A DNA stretch of 64,000 nt from Micropterix aruncella (GCA_944548615.1 OX155980.1:39252475-39316474), one strand, 5' to 3'. Numbered from the stretch's first letter, positions 32,416-43,315 are shown. The notes: a model not told the origin generated them from the letters alone. Made by a program: numbers and translations.

Positions 32416-34257
32416 TGTGACATAGATAGTTGGGGGATACCTTTGGTGACCTATAGAATCTATAGTAACCTGTAGAAACTAGAATCACCTTAGTAAAAGT
32501 CACTTGTTTTTATTAGAATTCGATTTATTGGGATCTTAGTCCCCATTACGAGAATATAAAGAAAGTAGAAACTAGAATCATTGAAAGTAGAGCAAAAGAC
32601 GTGCGATCCTTATCCAGGGTCGGCTTACAAAATATTGGATTTTCAAAGAATTATTGAATTGAAGCACGTGGGGACACGGGAATGTAGGAGGTGACGATCT
32701 TCGACGGAGTCGCGTTTCTCCTCGGCTGGCCGATCCCCGTTCTTCCTCTTCCCGGTCTACGCCTTGCTTTCCCACGGGAAACGGCGGGCGATGTACATGC
32801 GACGGGCGGCACTCTCGTACGTGCGATGATGTTCTCGTTGGCCGCGGTCGACCGTCTTGCGACGCGTTAGGTCGATCGGCGGGAGAATGGTCCAACGGCT
32901 TAATTTAGCCAATTACGTGCACCACGGGATTCTCAATTAATATCGACCGCACCAGCTGAATTGCGAATTCGAAAAAGAAGAGCCGTAAACAAGGCCGTCT
33001 CATTATACCGCTTCCATACTGATTGCCTATTCGATCGTTTAGGCTTCCGGTCGTCTAATTTACATTTATTTTATTAATTTGAATAATTGTTACAGTATTT
33101 TTATAAAATACTAGATTTAATTTCTAGTTAAACGGATCTGATTTAATGTGGCTAAGTGTCCGCGTTTTTACGTACGGAATTTAATTACCAATGTTAATCA
33201 TGATTTTGTGTATTAAAAATTGCATAATACCCAAATAAATTATTGTATTAATTTTCCTAGCATCCTGGTTTATAATTTGATCTTTCTTTATTTTTACCGA
33301 CTTAATTAAAATTATTCTTTTTCCTAAAATCCATTTTCATAACTGAATACAAGATTTACTTGTGGCAATCGACTAGCCGACAATGGATTCGGTGTCAAAT
33401 GTACGCTTGTAGATACTACGATAGTCGTATGTCGTATATGACAGTCCTAGCTTGCAAAGCTTGTGAATTGCATCAAGATGGCGCTGCATGCATCTTATGC
33501 GTGTGTGTATTGTTGTTTACTTAAAGTGCAATGCGAATTTATCGGGGAAAACAGCAATCGTGTCACAACGTATATCTAAGTGAACAAAAAGACAAACTAT
33601 TATGCACATGAGTAGGTACAAACATGAAATATGTATATGATATAACGCTTGTAGTTACGGCAAAGCTTATAATTTTAGGGTTTTAAAATATAACTTGTAA
33701 GACTGATATAACTTTTAATACAAGTAGGTAAATTGGTGATTTTTTATGTTTTTAATGTCACTAGTTGATTTCTGTTTTTAATGTCATTTGTTTAAAATGT
33801 ATTGTCAATTATTAATACATATCGCACCTCCGATCAAATGCAGTAATAACTTGAAAAATTCCAATTATGGTATTTCCTTATAAAAATTATCGACATTTCT
33901 CATTTTAGACTCCCAAAAAGAGTCATAACTGTTACTTCTTTAGTGTTATTAAAGAATTAGTAAACTAACAGTTATAACTCTTTTTGGGAGTGTATAATGA
34001 GAAGTAGCGTTAATTTGTATAAAGAAACAAACACAATAAATGGAATTTTTCAACTTATTACTGTATTTGTTTGGAAGTGCGTTATATCTGCTTACAAAAT
34101 TAGGTACCTACATATTTAATGTTATATTAAATTTTAAACTTCAGAATATATTGCTTAATTAGAGTCATTTTACTGTTTCGCCGGCGTCCGGCATGGGATT
34201 CGATCATGACGATATTTTTATTTAGCATTTCAATGTCACTCGAGTTCCTCACTCGCA
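32416..34257 (-). repeat. gypsy 3' LTR (downstream copy for the minus-strand element)
   Basis: Bounded TGTGACATAG...CTCGCA on the plus strand, i.e. TG...CA in element orientation. It contains an 84-base inverted repeat (33909-33934 with 33966-33991, ACTCCCAAAAAGAGT arms) and a GC-rich 105-codon open frame at 32578-32895. Its left edge abuts the end of the alternating inverted array. Confidence 0.95.
32578..32895 (-). other. 105-codon open frame inside the 3' LTR
   Basis: ATG-initiated, in the element's sense orientation, rich in Arg, Ser and Pro. No homology recognised. Identical to 39913-40230 because the LTRs are identical, so conservation says nothing here. Being GC-rich in an AT-rich LTR is the only reason to note it. 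Confidence 0.3.
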
Positions 34258-34657
34258 CTGCACTGCTACTTAAATAAAACTTTACTTTTCAGAACGAACG
34301 CATTGTCGCCTTGGTTCCACTGAAACTGCGGCAACCTGTTGTGTGCACTGGACCCATATTCGATAATGTTCCAGTCTAACTACACCAACCTAATAACAAC
34401 CACCATATAATGTTTGTGGATATGATGAATAATATCACAACAGAAATTGCTTCATGGATTACATTCGGAAAACAACACTATGACGTATAAAATAATCAAA
34501 ACAAAACGCTCACTATACAAGTCGCTGAACAACCACCGAATGACAAGGTAAACCCAATTTTATTTAATATTTTAATGAATTATGAACATATTAGATGACA
34601 GTTGACAGTCTATTTTAAGGTTATTATTTTTTTATTTTTTTATTTGATTTTAAATGA
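34258..34657 (-). other. gypsy 3' untranslated region
   Basis: Four hundred bases between the pol stop and the 3' LTR. No env frame. The bases directly before the LTR (minus strand ...GTAGCAGTGCAG) are not an obvious polypurine tract; the nearest purine run is GAAAAGTAAAG about 25 bases away. Confidence 0.7.
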
Positions 34658-37600
34658 TTACTGCGATGGATCGGGATCCTGAATCTGAATACCTGGAGAC
34701 TTTTGGGGATCCAGAGTTAGATTTCCAGGGATTTTAAAATCTCTGGCGTGATGTGTGCCTGCCACTTCTTTCCCCGCCAACGTCTCCAATATATAGACGT
34801 TGTCGGATAATTTTTCCTTTACGAGGAACTCTTCGAAGTTTGGGGCGAGTTTAGCCGAGAAATTATTCCCTTTATTAGAAAGGAAACGCGTCTTTTTCCA
34901 AATAACATCGCCCTTTTGCAGAACCGGAGTACGGCGACCCTTATTGTAAGAGTGCTTATTCCTCTCATGTTGCTTCTGCAAATTGGCCTTAACCATTTGA
35001 AAAATCTTTTCCAGCTGACCCAATCTGTCAATTCGATCGTCTTCTTCCGGTGACATGAGGACAGCTTGCGTTTCCGCTGCCGACATTGCGGAATAAACCT
35101 CGCCGGATGTTACCAGTTCCCGACCGAAAACTAAAAAGTTGGGACTGAAACGACTAGATTCGGATTTGGCAGAATTCAACGCATACTGGAACTCAGGTAA
35201 ATGTATGTCCCAGGATTTATGATATCTACCCACGTAAGCGCATAGCATGGTACTTAGAGTACGATTATACCTTTCTACGGGGTTGACCTGAGGGGTATAA
35301 AATGGGGTGTTAAATATTTGGGGAATTTTATGCTCCTCAAAAAAATTCTTCATTTCTTTAGAAATAAATGGTTTACCGTTATCGGTTAGGATTACCCTGG
35401 GGACACCGTGAATTAAAAACACCTTCTCTTTAATTAAAGGAATCATTTTGCTCGACGATGCCTCTTTCAATGGAATTATAATGGTATACTTGCTAAAACA
35501 ACATGTTATTAGCAAAATATAACGGTTTCCTTTGCTTAATGACACCATGGGGCCATGAATATCCAAGGCAATATATTCGAACGGGCGACTACACTTTTTA
35601 GGTGAGTTCATAGTGCCCAATGGACCTGTTGTTACATGTTTAGTGGCCATGCAGGTATTGCAATTTGCTACATATTTGACGACCGTTTGATACAACCCTG
35701 GCCAATAGTAATGTTGCCTTAATCGGTTATATGTTTTGTAGACCCCGAGATGACCGGCAGTTGGATTATCATGGTACTCTTTAAACAACCGGGTTTGATC
35801 TTCTAACATGACGACCTCCTTCCACTGAAATTCTGGATCAACTTCCCCGTCTGCTTTACTATATCGGTAAAGTTTGCCATTTTTAATCGTCCAATTAGGA
35901 TGAGCGATCGGATTATTTGCCACACCTAGGTATTGCTTCTTGAACCAGGTATCCTCTGTTTCAGAAACGCTGACACTTGCTACGAGTGGAGCTCGAGATA
36001 ACGCGTCTGGGACCTTCTGCTCACTCCCTTTCCGATGGACTATACGGAAATTGTACGGAGAGAGACGAACCCCCCATCGAGCCAACCGACCTGTAGGCGA
36101 ATCGATCGAAAGAAACCATTTTAAGGCTGCGCTGTCTGTATGAATTTCAAATAACGCTGTGCCTTCTAAATAGCACCTCCACTGTTCAACGGCGTGTAAA
36201 ACTGCGAGGGCCTCTCGTTCCACCGCTGAGTAATGTCTCTCAGCCGCTGTTAGGGTCCGACTTGAAAATGCCACCGGCCTTTCCTCTTCGCCGTTGCCCT
36301 GCGTCAAAACAGCGCCTGTCCCGTAAGCCGAGGCGTCCGCGTATACTCTGAACGGCAGGTTGTAGTTAGGACACGCCAGGACCGGTGCTGATGATATTGC
36401 TGCTTTTAATTTATTAAAAGCGGCTTCAGCTACGGGATTCCAGGAAAATTTCGGTGAACCAGGGTTTGTGGACGTCAATTGATTTAACGGGGCAGCTGTT
36501 GTGGCGAATCCCTCAATGAATCGCCTATACCAGCTGGCCATTCCGAGAAATCTACGCAACTCCTTTTTAGATTTTGGAGTCGGAAACGCAGTAATTGCGG
36601 CAACTTTGTCTGGATTGACTCTCAATCCAAAACGATCAACGACATGGCCGAGATAACTGAGTTCTGACCTAAAGAATTTACATTTTTCAAAATTTATTGA
36701 TAGATTAGCGTACTTTAACCGTTCTAGCACTCGAGTTAACAGCGATGCATGTTCGTCAAATGAGGTTCCTGTAATGATAATGTCGTCTAAATATACGAAC
36801 ACGCGTCTCTCAAATCCGGAACCAAACAGCGAGTCCATGAGGGATTGAAGAATCCCGCTGCCGTTGGAAACCCCGAACGCGGTTTTAGAAAATTGAAACG
36901 AGTTCCGGAATGGTACTGTGAACGCTGTCTTTCGCCTTGATTCTGGTGAAATTGGGATTTGCCAAAATGCAGAACTAAGGTCGATTGAGCTGAGGTACCT
37001 AGAATCTCCCAGGCTGTCCAATATATCTGTGATATATGGCAGACCGTACGCATATTTTTTTGTTACCGCGTTTAATTTTCGCGAGTCAAGACAGAAACGA
37101 TAAGATCCATCAGATTTCGGAACCATTAGCACGGGATTATTCCAGGGGCTTATTGCTGGCTCAATGACGCCTAAACTCAGCATCCTATCCACTTCGTTAT
37201 TTAATGCTTCCAATTTCGATGGTGAAAGCCGGTAATATCGTTGTTTAATTGGCAACGCGTCTCCGGTATCTATCACATGTTCAATCAGAGATGTCTTTCC
37301 TAACCCAATCTTCTCACTAGAAATATCCTGATATTGCTGAATGATATTATCGGCAATAAGCCGCTGTTCTACACTTAAATACTCATAATCGGTAATTATA
37401 GGTTCGATTAAACGACAAGTATTGATCTCCGAAGTATTACAAGTTCTTAAAAATTGCATATCATTAGGAATTAGGCCAAATTTTTCCCAGACATCTATAC
37501 CTAAAATCAATGGTATATTTATGGCTGGAATAATGTAAAATATACACACTATCGTAACACCTTTAATTGTTACTGGTAGTCTTAGTGCACCGCTACAAAA

Positions 37601-37936
37601 AGATTTAACTCCATTTGCAGACGTCACAAAAAAGGGTTTACAAGGCTCTATTTTGAATCCTTGATTAATTATTTGAATATGGGCTTCCGATCCTATTATA
37701 TTTAAAGTGGAACCAGAATCTAACAAACCTTTTAATGAAACTTTTCCAAAACATACTTCTAAATATAATAATTTTTCGGCGCTACTAACAGTTTGAGAGC
37801 AATTTATTTGAATTATCGATTTCTGGAGCTCCGTAGGAAGATCTATTGATCCGTCACTCTTATACGTCTTGCTATTGACGTTTCGTGACCAAATCTGCCT
37901 CCCGTGAACCTGATTGCTAGTAGTGCCTATGTCTAG
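34658..37936 (-). CDS. gypsy Pol (protease-RT-RNase H-integrase), made by -1 frameshift from gag
   Basis: The frame is open from the frameshift site (37936) to the stop at 34658, about 1092 residues. In order: aspartic protease LLDSGSTLNIIG (about 37720) with LILGIDVW; RT with YRLSP, DGSYRFCLDSRKLN, SSIDLSSAFWQI, VYLDDIIITG (catalytic YLDD, about 36790) and FLGMASWYRRFI; RNase H with VYADASAYGTGAVL and HTDSAALKWFL; integrase with the GHLGVYKTYNRLR / CNTCMATK zinc site and the catalytic series LDIHGP, LTDNGKPF, NPVERYNR. It copies and inserts the element. The motif usually FG..NAP..FQ..M is FGVSNGSGILQSLM here. No ATG at the start, consistent with translation only as Gag-Pol. Confidence 0.95.
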   Translation of the reverse strand, partial: LDIGTTSNQVHGRQIWSRNVNSKTYKSDGSIDLPTELQKSIIQINCSQTVSSAEKLLYLEVCFGKVSLKGLLDSGSTLNIIGSEAHIQIINQGFKIEPCKPFFVTSANGVKSFCSGALRLPVTIKGVTIVCIFYIIPAINIPLILGIDVWEKFGLIPNDMQFLRTCNTSEINTCRLIEPIITDYEYLSVEQRLIADNIIQQYQDISSEKIGLGKTSLIEHVIDTGDALPIKQRYYRLSPSKLEALNNEVDRMLSLGVIEPAISPWNNPVLMVPKSDGSYRFCLDSRKLNAVTKKYAYGLPYITDILDSLGDSRYLSSIDLSSAFWQIPISPESRRKTAFTVPFRNSFQFSKTAFGVSNGSGILQSLMDSLFGSGFERRVFVYLDDIIITGTSFDEHASLLTRVLERLKYANLSINFEKCKFFRSELSYLGHVVDRFGLRVNPDKVAAITAFPTPKSKKELRRFLGMASWYRRFIEGFATTAAPLNQLTSTNPGSPKFSWNPVAEAAFNKLKAAISSAPVLACPNYNLPFRVYADASAYGTGAVLTQGNGEEERPVAFSSRTLTAAERHYSAVEREALAVLHAVEQWRCYLEGTALFEIHTDSAALKWFLSIDSPTGRLARWGVRLSPYNFRIVHRKGSEQKVPDALSRAPLVASVSVSETEDTWFKKQYLGVANNPIAHPNWTIKNGKLYRYSKADGEVDPEFQWKEVVMLEDQTRLFKEYHDNPTAGHLGVYKTYNRLRQHYYWPGLYQTVVKYVANCNTCMATKHVTTGPLGTMNSPKKCSRPFEYIALDIHGPMVSLSKGNRYILLITCCFSKYTIIIPLKEASSSKMIPLIKEKVFLIHGVPRVILTDNGKPFISKEMKNFFEEHKIPQIFNTPFYTPQVNPVERYNRTLSTMLCAYVGRYHKSWDIHLPEFQYALNSAKSESSRFSPNFLVFGRELVTSGEVYSAMSAAETQAVLMSPEEDDRIDRLGQLEKIFQMVKANLQKQHERNKHSYNKGRRTPVLQKGDVIWKKTRFLSNKGNNFSAKLAPNFEEFLVKEKLSDNVYILETLAGKEVAGTHHARDFKIPGNLTLDPQKSPGIQIQDPDPSQ

Positions 37937-37942
37937 TTTTTT
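37933..37942 (-). promoter_or_regulatory. -1 ribosomal frameshift site A AAA AAC at the gag stop
   Basis: In gag phase the last codons are CAA AAA AAC TAG. A AAA AAC (37942-37936) is a classic retroviral heptamer; slipping back one base reads CTA GAC and enters the pol frame, which is closed just upstream by TGA. Direct from sequence; function follows from known retroelement frameshifting. Confidence 0.85.
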
Positions 37943-39339
37943 TGATTTTGATCACTACGATAATTCGTAGGAGTTCCTGACCTATCCTGATTATGGCTAT
38001 TTACTGCATCTCTATTCTTGCAGTTACTGCAGGTTGGAATTCTTTGTCCGGGCCCTTTACATCTGAAACAAAATATTTCCTCCTTGCGCGGACAATGCCA
38101 GTATTGATGATCATTCGTTTCGCACCTTAAACAGTTTTGCCTCCTGCCAAACGACTTTACCGCGTAAACTCGCGACCGATTATTAACGTTAACCCTTTTT
38201 TCAGGATGATCTAACCGACTATCTACCATTGGCCTGTCTGCGACTCTCTCCCCGACCACGGAGTGTTTAGAACCCGTCGACAAGAAATCCGCCGGTGTTT
38301 CTGCGTAGAACTTTGTACGGAGATGGTTCTTCTCCAAACGTTCACAGAAAGTTTGCAGTTTTGAGACGGAATCCAGTTCGTTCAACCCGACCTGATTCGA
38401 ATACACTGGCCGAACGTTCCGCAGCAGTATTTCTAGTCGCTGATCTTCCGACATGGGCCTAGCCAGACGATTGAATAAGGTGTGCATTAAGTAGAAGTAG
38501 TCTGCAACGGTTTCGTTTTTACCTTGCGTCCTAACATATATTTGTTTAGATAACCTGAATTGGTAATCTTCAGGCTGAAATTTTTGTTTCAGCAGCTGTT
38601 GAAACTGTTCCCATGAGACTAAAGAGTCTCGCACCTGACGATACCACAGTAACGCGGGCCCATTCAAGAGTTCCGGCAACCCCCGCAATAATGAAGTCTC
38701 TGCGATCATTCTACTAGATGCTAACTCACCGATTCTCTCCAGGAATTCGAAGACACAGCTGCTACCATCGTACGACAAACGGAGCTTTGAAATGTCGACC
38801 CCTTTAATGGTCGCAATATTATTATGCAATGGATTATTTGTATTCTCTACCATTAATGCTGATGTTAATTTTGTATCTACTGTATTTATTGTAATATGTT
38901 TTGATTCATCGTCATCGCTTGACGGTACTGTTTGTGTGAGCGCTGTATGAAAAATGGGTGTCGATACTCCCGATTTAGGTTCTGACAACTCCTGCCACGA
39001 GTCTTCTATGTATTCCCAAAGGAGCGATAGCTCTTTCGGCATATTCAAACTCATTTTGAATCTACGGCATAACGAATTGAAGTTTTCCTGGAATATTTCA
39101 GTATTGACTTGCTCCGTGTTCGATTTTAATAATTTTATGTCGGATTTAAGCCGCGATAATGAATTTATTATATCATTTTTCGACTCTTCATTATATAAAA
39201 TTGATTTAACCGGTTCTTTGTCCAACAGATCCCGCAAAATTACTCTATTTTCTTCCACCTTTTCAGCCAGTTTACCGTTTCTAATTAATATTTGGAATTC
39301 GAGCTCTGCTTTACGCAATAATTTATATTTGATAGCCAT
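37933..39339 (-). CDS. gypsy Gag (468 aa)
   Basis: Structural polyprotein that packages the element RNA. ATG at 39339, stop TAG at 37935-37933. The middle has the retrotransposon gag pattern (LLRGLPELLNGPALLWYRQV, then a 'YFYLMHTLFNRL' helix region). The C-terminus holds zinc knuckles: CLRCETNDHQYWHC is a perfect CX2CX4HX4C, while the next, CFRCKGPGQRIPTC, has Gln in place of His; CSNCKNRDAVNSH follows. The tail is Asn/Gln/Ser-rich. The gag stop immediately follows the slippery heptamer that gives Pol. Confidence 0.94.
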   Translation of the reverse strand: MAIKYKLLRKAELEFQILIRNGKLAEKVEENRVILRDLLDKEPVKSILYNEESKNDIINSLSRLKSDIKLLKSNTEQVNTEIFQENFNSLCRRFKMSLNMPKELSLLWEYIEDSWQELSEPKSGVSTPIFHTALTQTVPSSDDDESKHITINTVDTKLTSALMVENTNNPLHNNIATIKGVDISKLRLSYDGSSCVFEFLERIGELASSRMIAETSLLRGLPELLNGPALLWYRQVRDSLVSWEQFQQLLKQKFQPEDYQFRLSKQIYVRTQGKNETVADYFYLMHTLFNRLARPMSEDQRLEILLRNVRPVYSNQVGLNELDSVSKLQTFCERLEKNHLRTKFYAETPADFLSTGSKHSVVGERVADRPMVDSRLDHPEKRVNVNNRSRVYAVKSFGRRQNCLRCETNDHQYWHCPRKEEIFCFRCKGPGQRIPTCSNCKNRDAVNSHNQDRSGTPTNYRSDQNQKN

Positions 39340-39737
39340 ATTGATTTAGCTGTTGTTCAATATTAGAAGATGATAAATCCTACTTCGTCCGACTGAAAAG
39401 AAATAGCCTGAACAATGAGTGACTTACCCACCGGCTTGCGACAGATCTGAAAGGAAAAATTAGGAATGTGTTTCCACGTGCTATTAATATTAAGATTTTA
39501 ATAAAAAGTTTGAATTTGTTGAAGTTTTATTGTAGAATTTACTTAGTATTTTAGCGTAGTATGCTTAGTATTTTTTGTAGCAGCTATTAGTAATAACTAG
39601 ATGTAGCATTAAGTAGTATATTTTTGGTGTTTAAGTAGTATTAGGGTAGTATTTTAATAGAAATTTGAATTTTTATTTTTTTATGGTTTTTTAATTTAGA
39701 TTTACGATTTAGTATAATCCAATACTTAGATAATTAT
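39340..39737 (-). other. gypsy 5' leader
   Basis: About 400 bases between the primer site and gag ATG. It contains repeats of a TAGTATT/TTAGTA motif (39540-39660) and no open frame of note. Confidence 0.6.
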
Positions 39738-39748
39738 GTTGGGCGCCA
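39738..39748 (-). promoter_or_regulatory. Primer-binding site, tRNA-Lys type
   Basis: Minus strand TGGCGCCCAAC, two bases after the 5' LTR. The first 11 bases match the primer site complementary to the 3' end of tRNA-Lys used by many retroelements; the match does not continue (AT follows). Confidence 0.8.
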
Positions 39749-39750
39749 AT

Positions 39751-41592
39751 TGTGACATAGATAGTTGGGGGATACCTTTGGTGACCTATAGAATCTATAG
39801 TAACCTGTAGAAACTAGAATCACCTTAGTAAAAGTCACTTGTTTTTATTAGAATTCGATTTATTGGGATCTTAGTCCCCATTACGAGAATATAAAGAAAG
39901 TAGAAACTAGAATCATTGAAAGTAGAGCAAAAGACGTGCGATCCTTATCCAGGGTCGGCTTACAAAATATTGGATTTTCAAAGAATTATTGAATTGAAGC
40001 ACGTGGGGACACGGGAATGTAGGAGGTGACGATCTTCGACGGAGTCGCGTTTCTCCTCGGCTGGCCGATCCCCGTTCTTCCTCTTCCCGGTCTACGCCTT
40101 GCTTTCCCACGGGAAACGGCGGGCGATGTACATGCGACGGGCGGCACTCTCGTACGTGCGATGATGTTCTCGTTGGCCGCGGTCGACCGTCTTGCGACGC
40201 GTTAGGTCGATCGGCGGGAGAATGGTCCAACGGCTTAATTTAGCCAATTACGTGCACCACGGGATTCTCAATTAATATCGACCGCACCAGCTGAATTGCG
40301 AATTCGAAAAAGAAGAGCCGTAAACAAGGCCGTCTCATTATACCGCTTCCATACTGATTGCCTATTCGATCGTTTAGGCTTCCGGTCGTCTAATTTACAT
40401 TTATTTTATTAATTTGAATAATTGTTACAGTATTTTTATAAAATACTAGATTTAATTTCTAGTTAAACGGATCTGATTTAATGTGGCTAAGTGTCCGCGT
40501 TTTTACGTACGGAATTTAATTACCAATGTTAATCATGATTTTGTGTATTAAAAATTGCATAATACCCAAATAAATTATTGTATTAATTTTCCTAGCATCC
40601 TGGTTTATAATTTGATCTTTCTTTATTTTTACCGACTTAATTAAAATTATTCTTTTTCCTAAAATCCATTTTCATAACTGAATACAAGATTTACTTGTGG
40701 CAATCGACTAGCCGACAATGGATTCGGTGTCAAATGTACGCTTGTAGATACTACGATAGTCGTATGTCGTATATGACAGTCCTAGCTTGCAAAGCTTGTG
40801 AATTGCATCAAGATGGCGCTGCATGCATCTTATGCGTGTGTGTATTGTTGTTTACTTAAAGTGCAATGCGAATTTATCGGGGAAAACAGCAATCGTGTCA
40901 CAACGTATATCTAAGTGAACAAAAAGACAAACTATTATGCACATGAGTAGGTACAAACATGAAATATGTATATGATATAACGCTTGTAGTTACGGCAAAG
41001 CTTATAATTTTAGGGTTTTAAAATATAACTTGTAAGACTGATATAACTTTTAATACAAGTAGGTAAATTGGTGATTTTTTATGTTTTTAATGTCACTAGT
41101 TGATTTCTGTTTTTAATGTCATTTGTTTAAAATGTATTGTCAATTATTAATACATATCGCACCTCCGATCAAATGCAGTAATAACTTGAAAAATTCCAAT
41201 TATGGTATTTCCTTATAAAAATTATCGACATTTCTCATTTTAGACTCCCAAAAAGAGTCATAACTGTTACTTCTTTAGTGTTATTAAAGAATTAGTAAAC
41301 TAACAGTTATAACTCTTTTTGGGAGTGTATAATGAGAAGTGGCGTTAATTTGTATAAAGAAACAAACACAATAAATGGAATTTTTCAACTTATTACTGTA
41401 TTTGTTTGGAAGTGCGTTATATCTGCTTACAAAATTAGGTACCTACATATTTAATGTTATATTAAATTTTAAACTTCAGAATATATTGCTTAATTAGAGT
41501 CATTTTACTGTTTCGCCGGCGTCCGGCATGGGATTCGATCATGACGATATTTTTATTTAGCATTTCAATGTCACTCGGGTTCCTCACTCGCA
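39751..41592 (-). repeat. gypsy 5' LTR
   Basis: Same length as the 3' LTR (1842 bp) with two differing bases. Contains the same inverted repeat and the same 105-codon frame (39913-40230). Transcription of the element should start here on the minus strand; I cannot pin the start site. Confidence 0.95.
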
Positions 41593-42300
41593 TTATTAAA
41601 ATTGCCCTGGCAATTTTATTAGATTCCGTTATTAGTAGAATATTTGATTGGTACCTATTGGCCTAATTTTTAATTGTTATTTTTAAAAATTCTTACGGGA
41701 AACGCTATTTGATATCATGGACACATGTAACTTTATTTTTTTTTTATTTTTTTGTAGCATAGAAGATCTGTAAGCAAACGAAATGTCAAAATGAAATTTA
41801 TTTCATTGCCCATCAAGTTAATTCAGCAGAAACTGAAATATACCTGCGATTCCGATAGATTTGGGAGCTCTCAAATGGCGACGCGTTAGTGCCGCTTATT
41901 TTTAGCTTTGCATTATTTTGACCTTTTATCCTCTTATATTTAACAGATAGTCCTTTAGCGTGGTAGTCAATATTTCATTGGGATTATCTGCGATCGTCTA
42001 TGGTGGTAAGTCAATACTCGAGTACCTATTAAATACAATTTGAAATTCTTTAATAAACGGCCAGCAGTACTTACAGTAACGTATCGTGGACAGGGTCGCG
42101 TCCACGATTTGTTCGATAGTCGCTCAGTTACATTTTATTTTCAAATTTACTGTATTTAAACAAATTTCGACCTTTTGAGTTTAATGTTACACATTTGAAC
42201 GAACCCAGTATACCTTCCAATGTTATCAAAGCTCAGCACCTTACGACCTATTTTTTACTAAGCGGCTAGTTCTATTTATTCAATTAAGAAATAAGCGCGA
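41593..42300. other. AT-rich stretch right of the gypsy element
   Basis: Starts with a short palindrome (TAAAATTGCC-CT-GGCAATTTTA). No gene recognised. Confidence 0.5.
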
Positions 42301-42329
42301 TTCCTATTTATTCAAATAAGTCATATATA

Positions 42330-42420
42330 CCGCGCTGACGCGGCCGCGACTCGGGTATAAATAGGATTCGCGCGCAGCCAGCCACCTGCGACTAGCCGCC
42401 TGATAAGTCTAACTGCTGAC
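42330..42420 (+). promoter_or_regulatory. TATA-box promoter-like segment, possibly from a decayed LTR
   Basis: GGGTATAAATAGG at 42353-42365 is a strong TATA box in a GC-rich patch (GACGCGGCCGCGACTCGG upstream, GCGCGCAGCCAGCCACC downstream). No coding region follows within a few kb on the plus strand. Such a lone core promoter is common in LTRs; a solo LTR could span roughly 42190-42570, but no boundaries are provable. Confidence 0.35.
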
Positions 42421-43300
42421 TCCTCTTAATACTTTTATAACTTCTGTGTCCTTCAGAATTAATAATTATACTATTTTTACAGATTTAATCATTACACCTA
42501 TCTACACTCTCCTTATTGTACATTTATATCTGTCATCGATTCATCATAGTATTAGAATTACATCCTGTGGTAAGTTAGTACACTGAATGTTGGACACTGA
42601 TGATAATCAACGTGGTTTGTTATTTTTTAGGGTGGAGGTTTTTTATGCGGACATTGGCAAATATCATGACTTTAATCATTTGATTTGGTAGGTATATAAG
42701 AAGTTAAAGGGGAGACTTTTTATAAACTTCAACAAACGTTTGCATATGCAACAGCAACAATAAAAAGTGCTCAAAATTGTAAGTATTAAAATTATCATCA
42801 AAAAATCATAGAATATAGTGAACTTTAATCATTACTAATTTTGAATTTTAGGTCAGTGTGCTGGTAGAAGACCTGACAATGACGAGTTATTCTCTTTTTC
42901 GAAGACCTGACCAACATGAATGATGCGGACATTTTCAATAAATTTAACAATAGATCTTTGGACAACGTGGTGGCCTAGTCAAAGCATCATGACTCGAAAG
43001 GTGGATGGTGGCTACTGAACATTTGTGGATGCTCAAATATTTCAGATTAAATGATTTTAAAAAATATATTGGTTTTTATAACATTAATTGGGTATGGTGA
43101 AAATCCTGTGTGTGCATTGCCTTACGTGCGAATAAATAAAAAACGTGTATCAGGCGCTATTTAATCAGGCGCCTTCGCGTTCGTCATTGCTTTTCTAAAG
43201 GTCAAATCAAATCAATTTTTTTTCCCCAAAAAACGTTTTTTCAAATTGGTACTTTTAAATTAAGCATATTTATAATAATAAATTGCAATGAAAATTCAAC
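42421..43300. other. AT-rich stretch, nothing identified
   Basis: No gene, RNA or transposon domain recognised. Confidence 0.45.
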
Positions 43301-43315
43301 ATTTTGTATATATTT

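Larger units (their letters stand above)
32416..41592 (-). mobile_element. Ty3/gypsy LTR retrotransposon, 9177 bp, structurally complete and young
   Basis: Two 1842-bp LTRs (32416-34257 and 39751-41592) flank 5493 bp with gag and pol on the minus strand. Only two LTR differences are seen (34006/41341 and 34243/41578), so insertion was recent. Primer site, gag zinc knuckles, a -1 frameshift site and protease, RT, RNase H and integrase motifs are all present with no internal stop. No env-like frame. The long LTR and Lys-type primer resemble the Osvaldo/Ulysses group of insect gypsy elements; that placement is inference. The flanks (TACGT on the left, TTATT on the right) do not form a target-site duplication, and no clear purine tract is seen next to the 3' LTR. 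Confidence 0.95.

Noticed and set aside
34258..34657. env gene of the gypsy element
   Set aside because: Only 400 bases with no open frame lie between pol and the 3' LTR.
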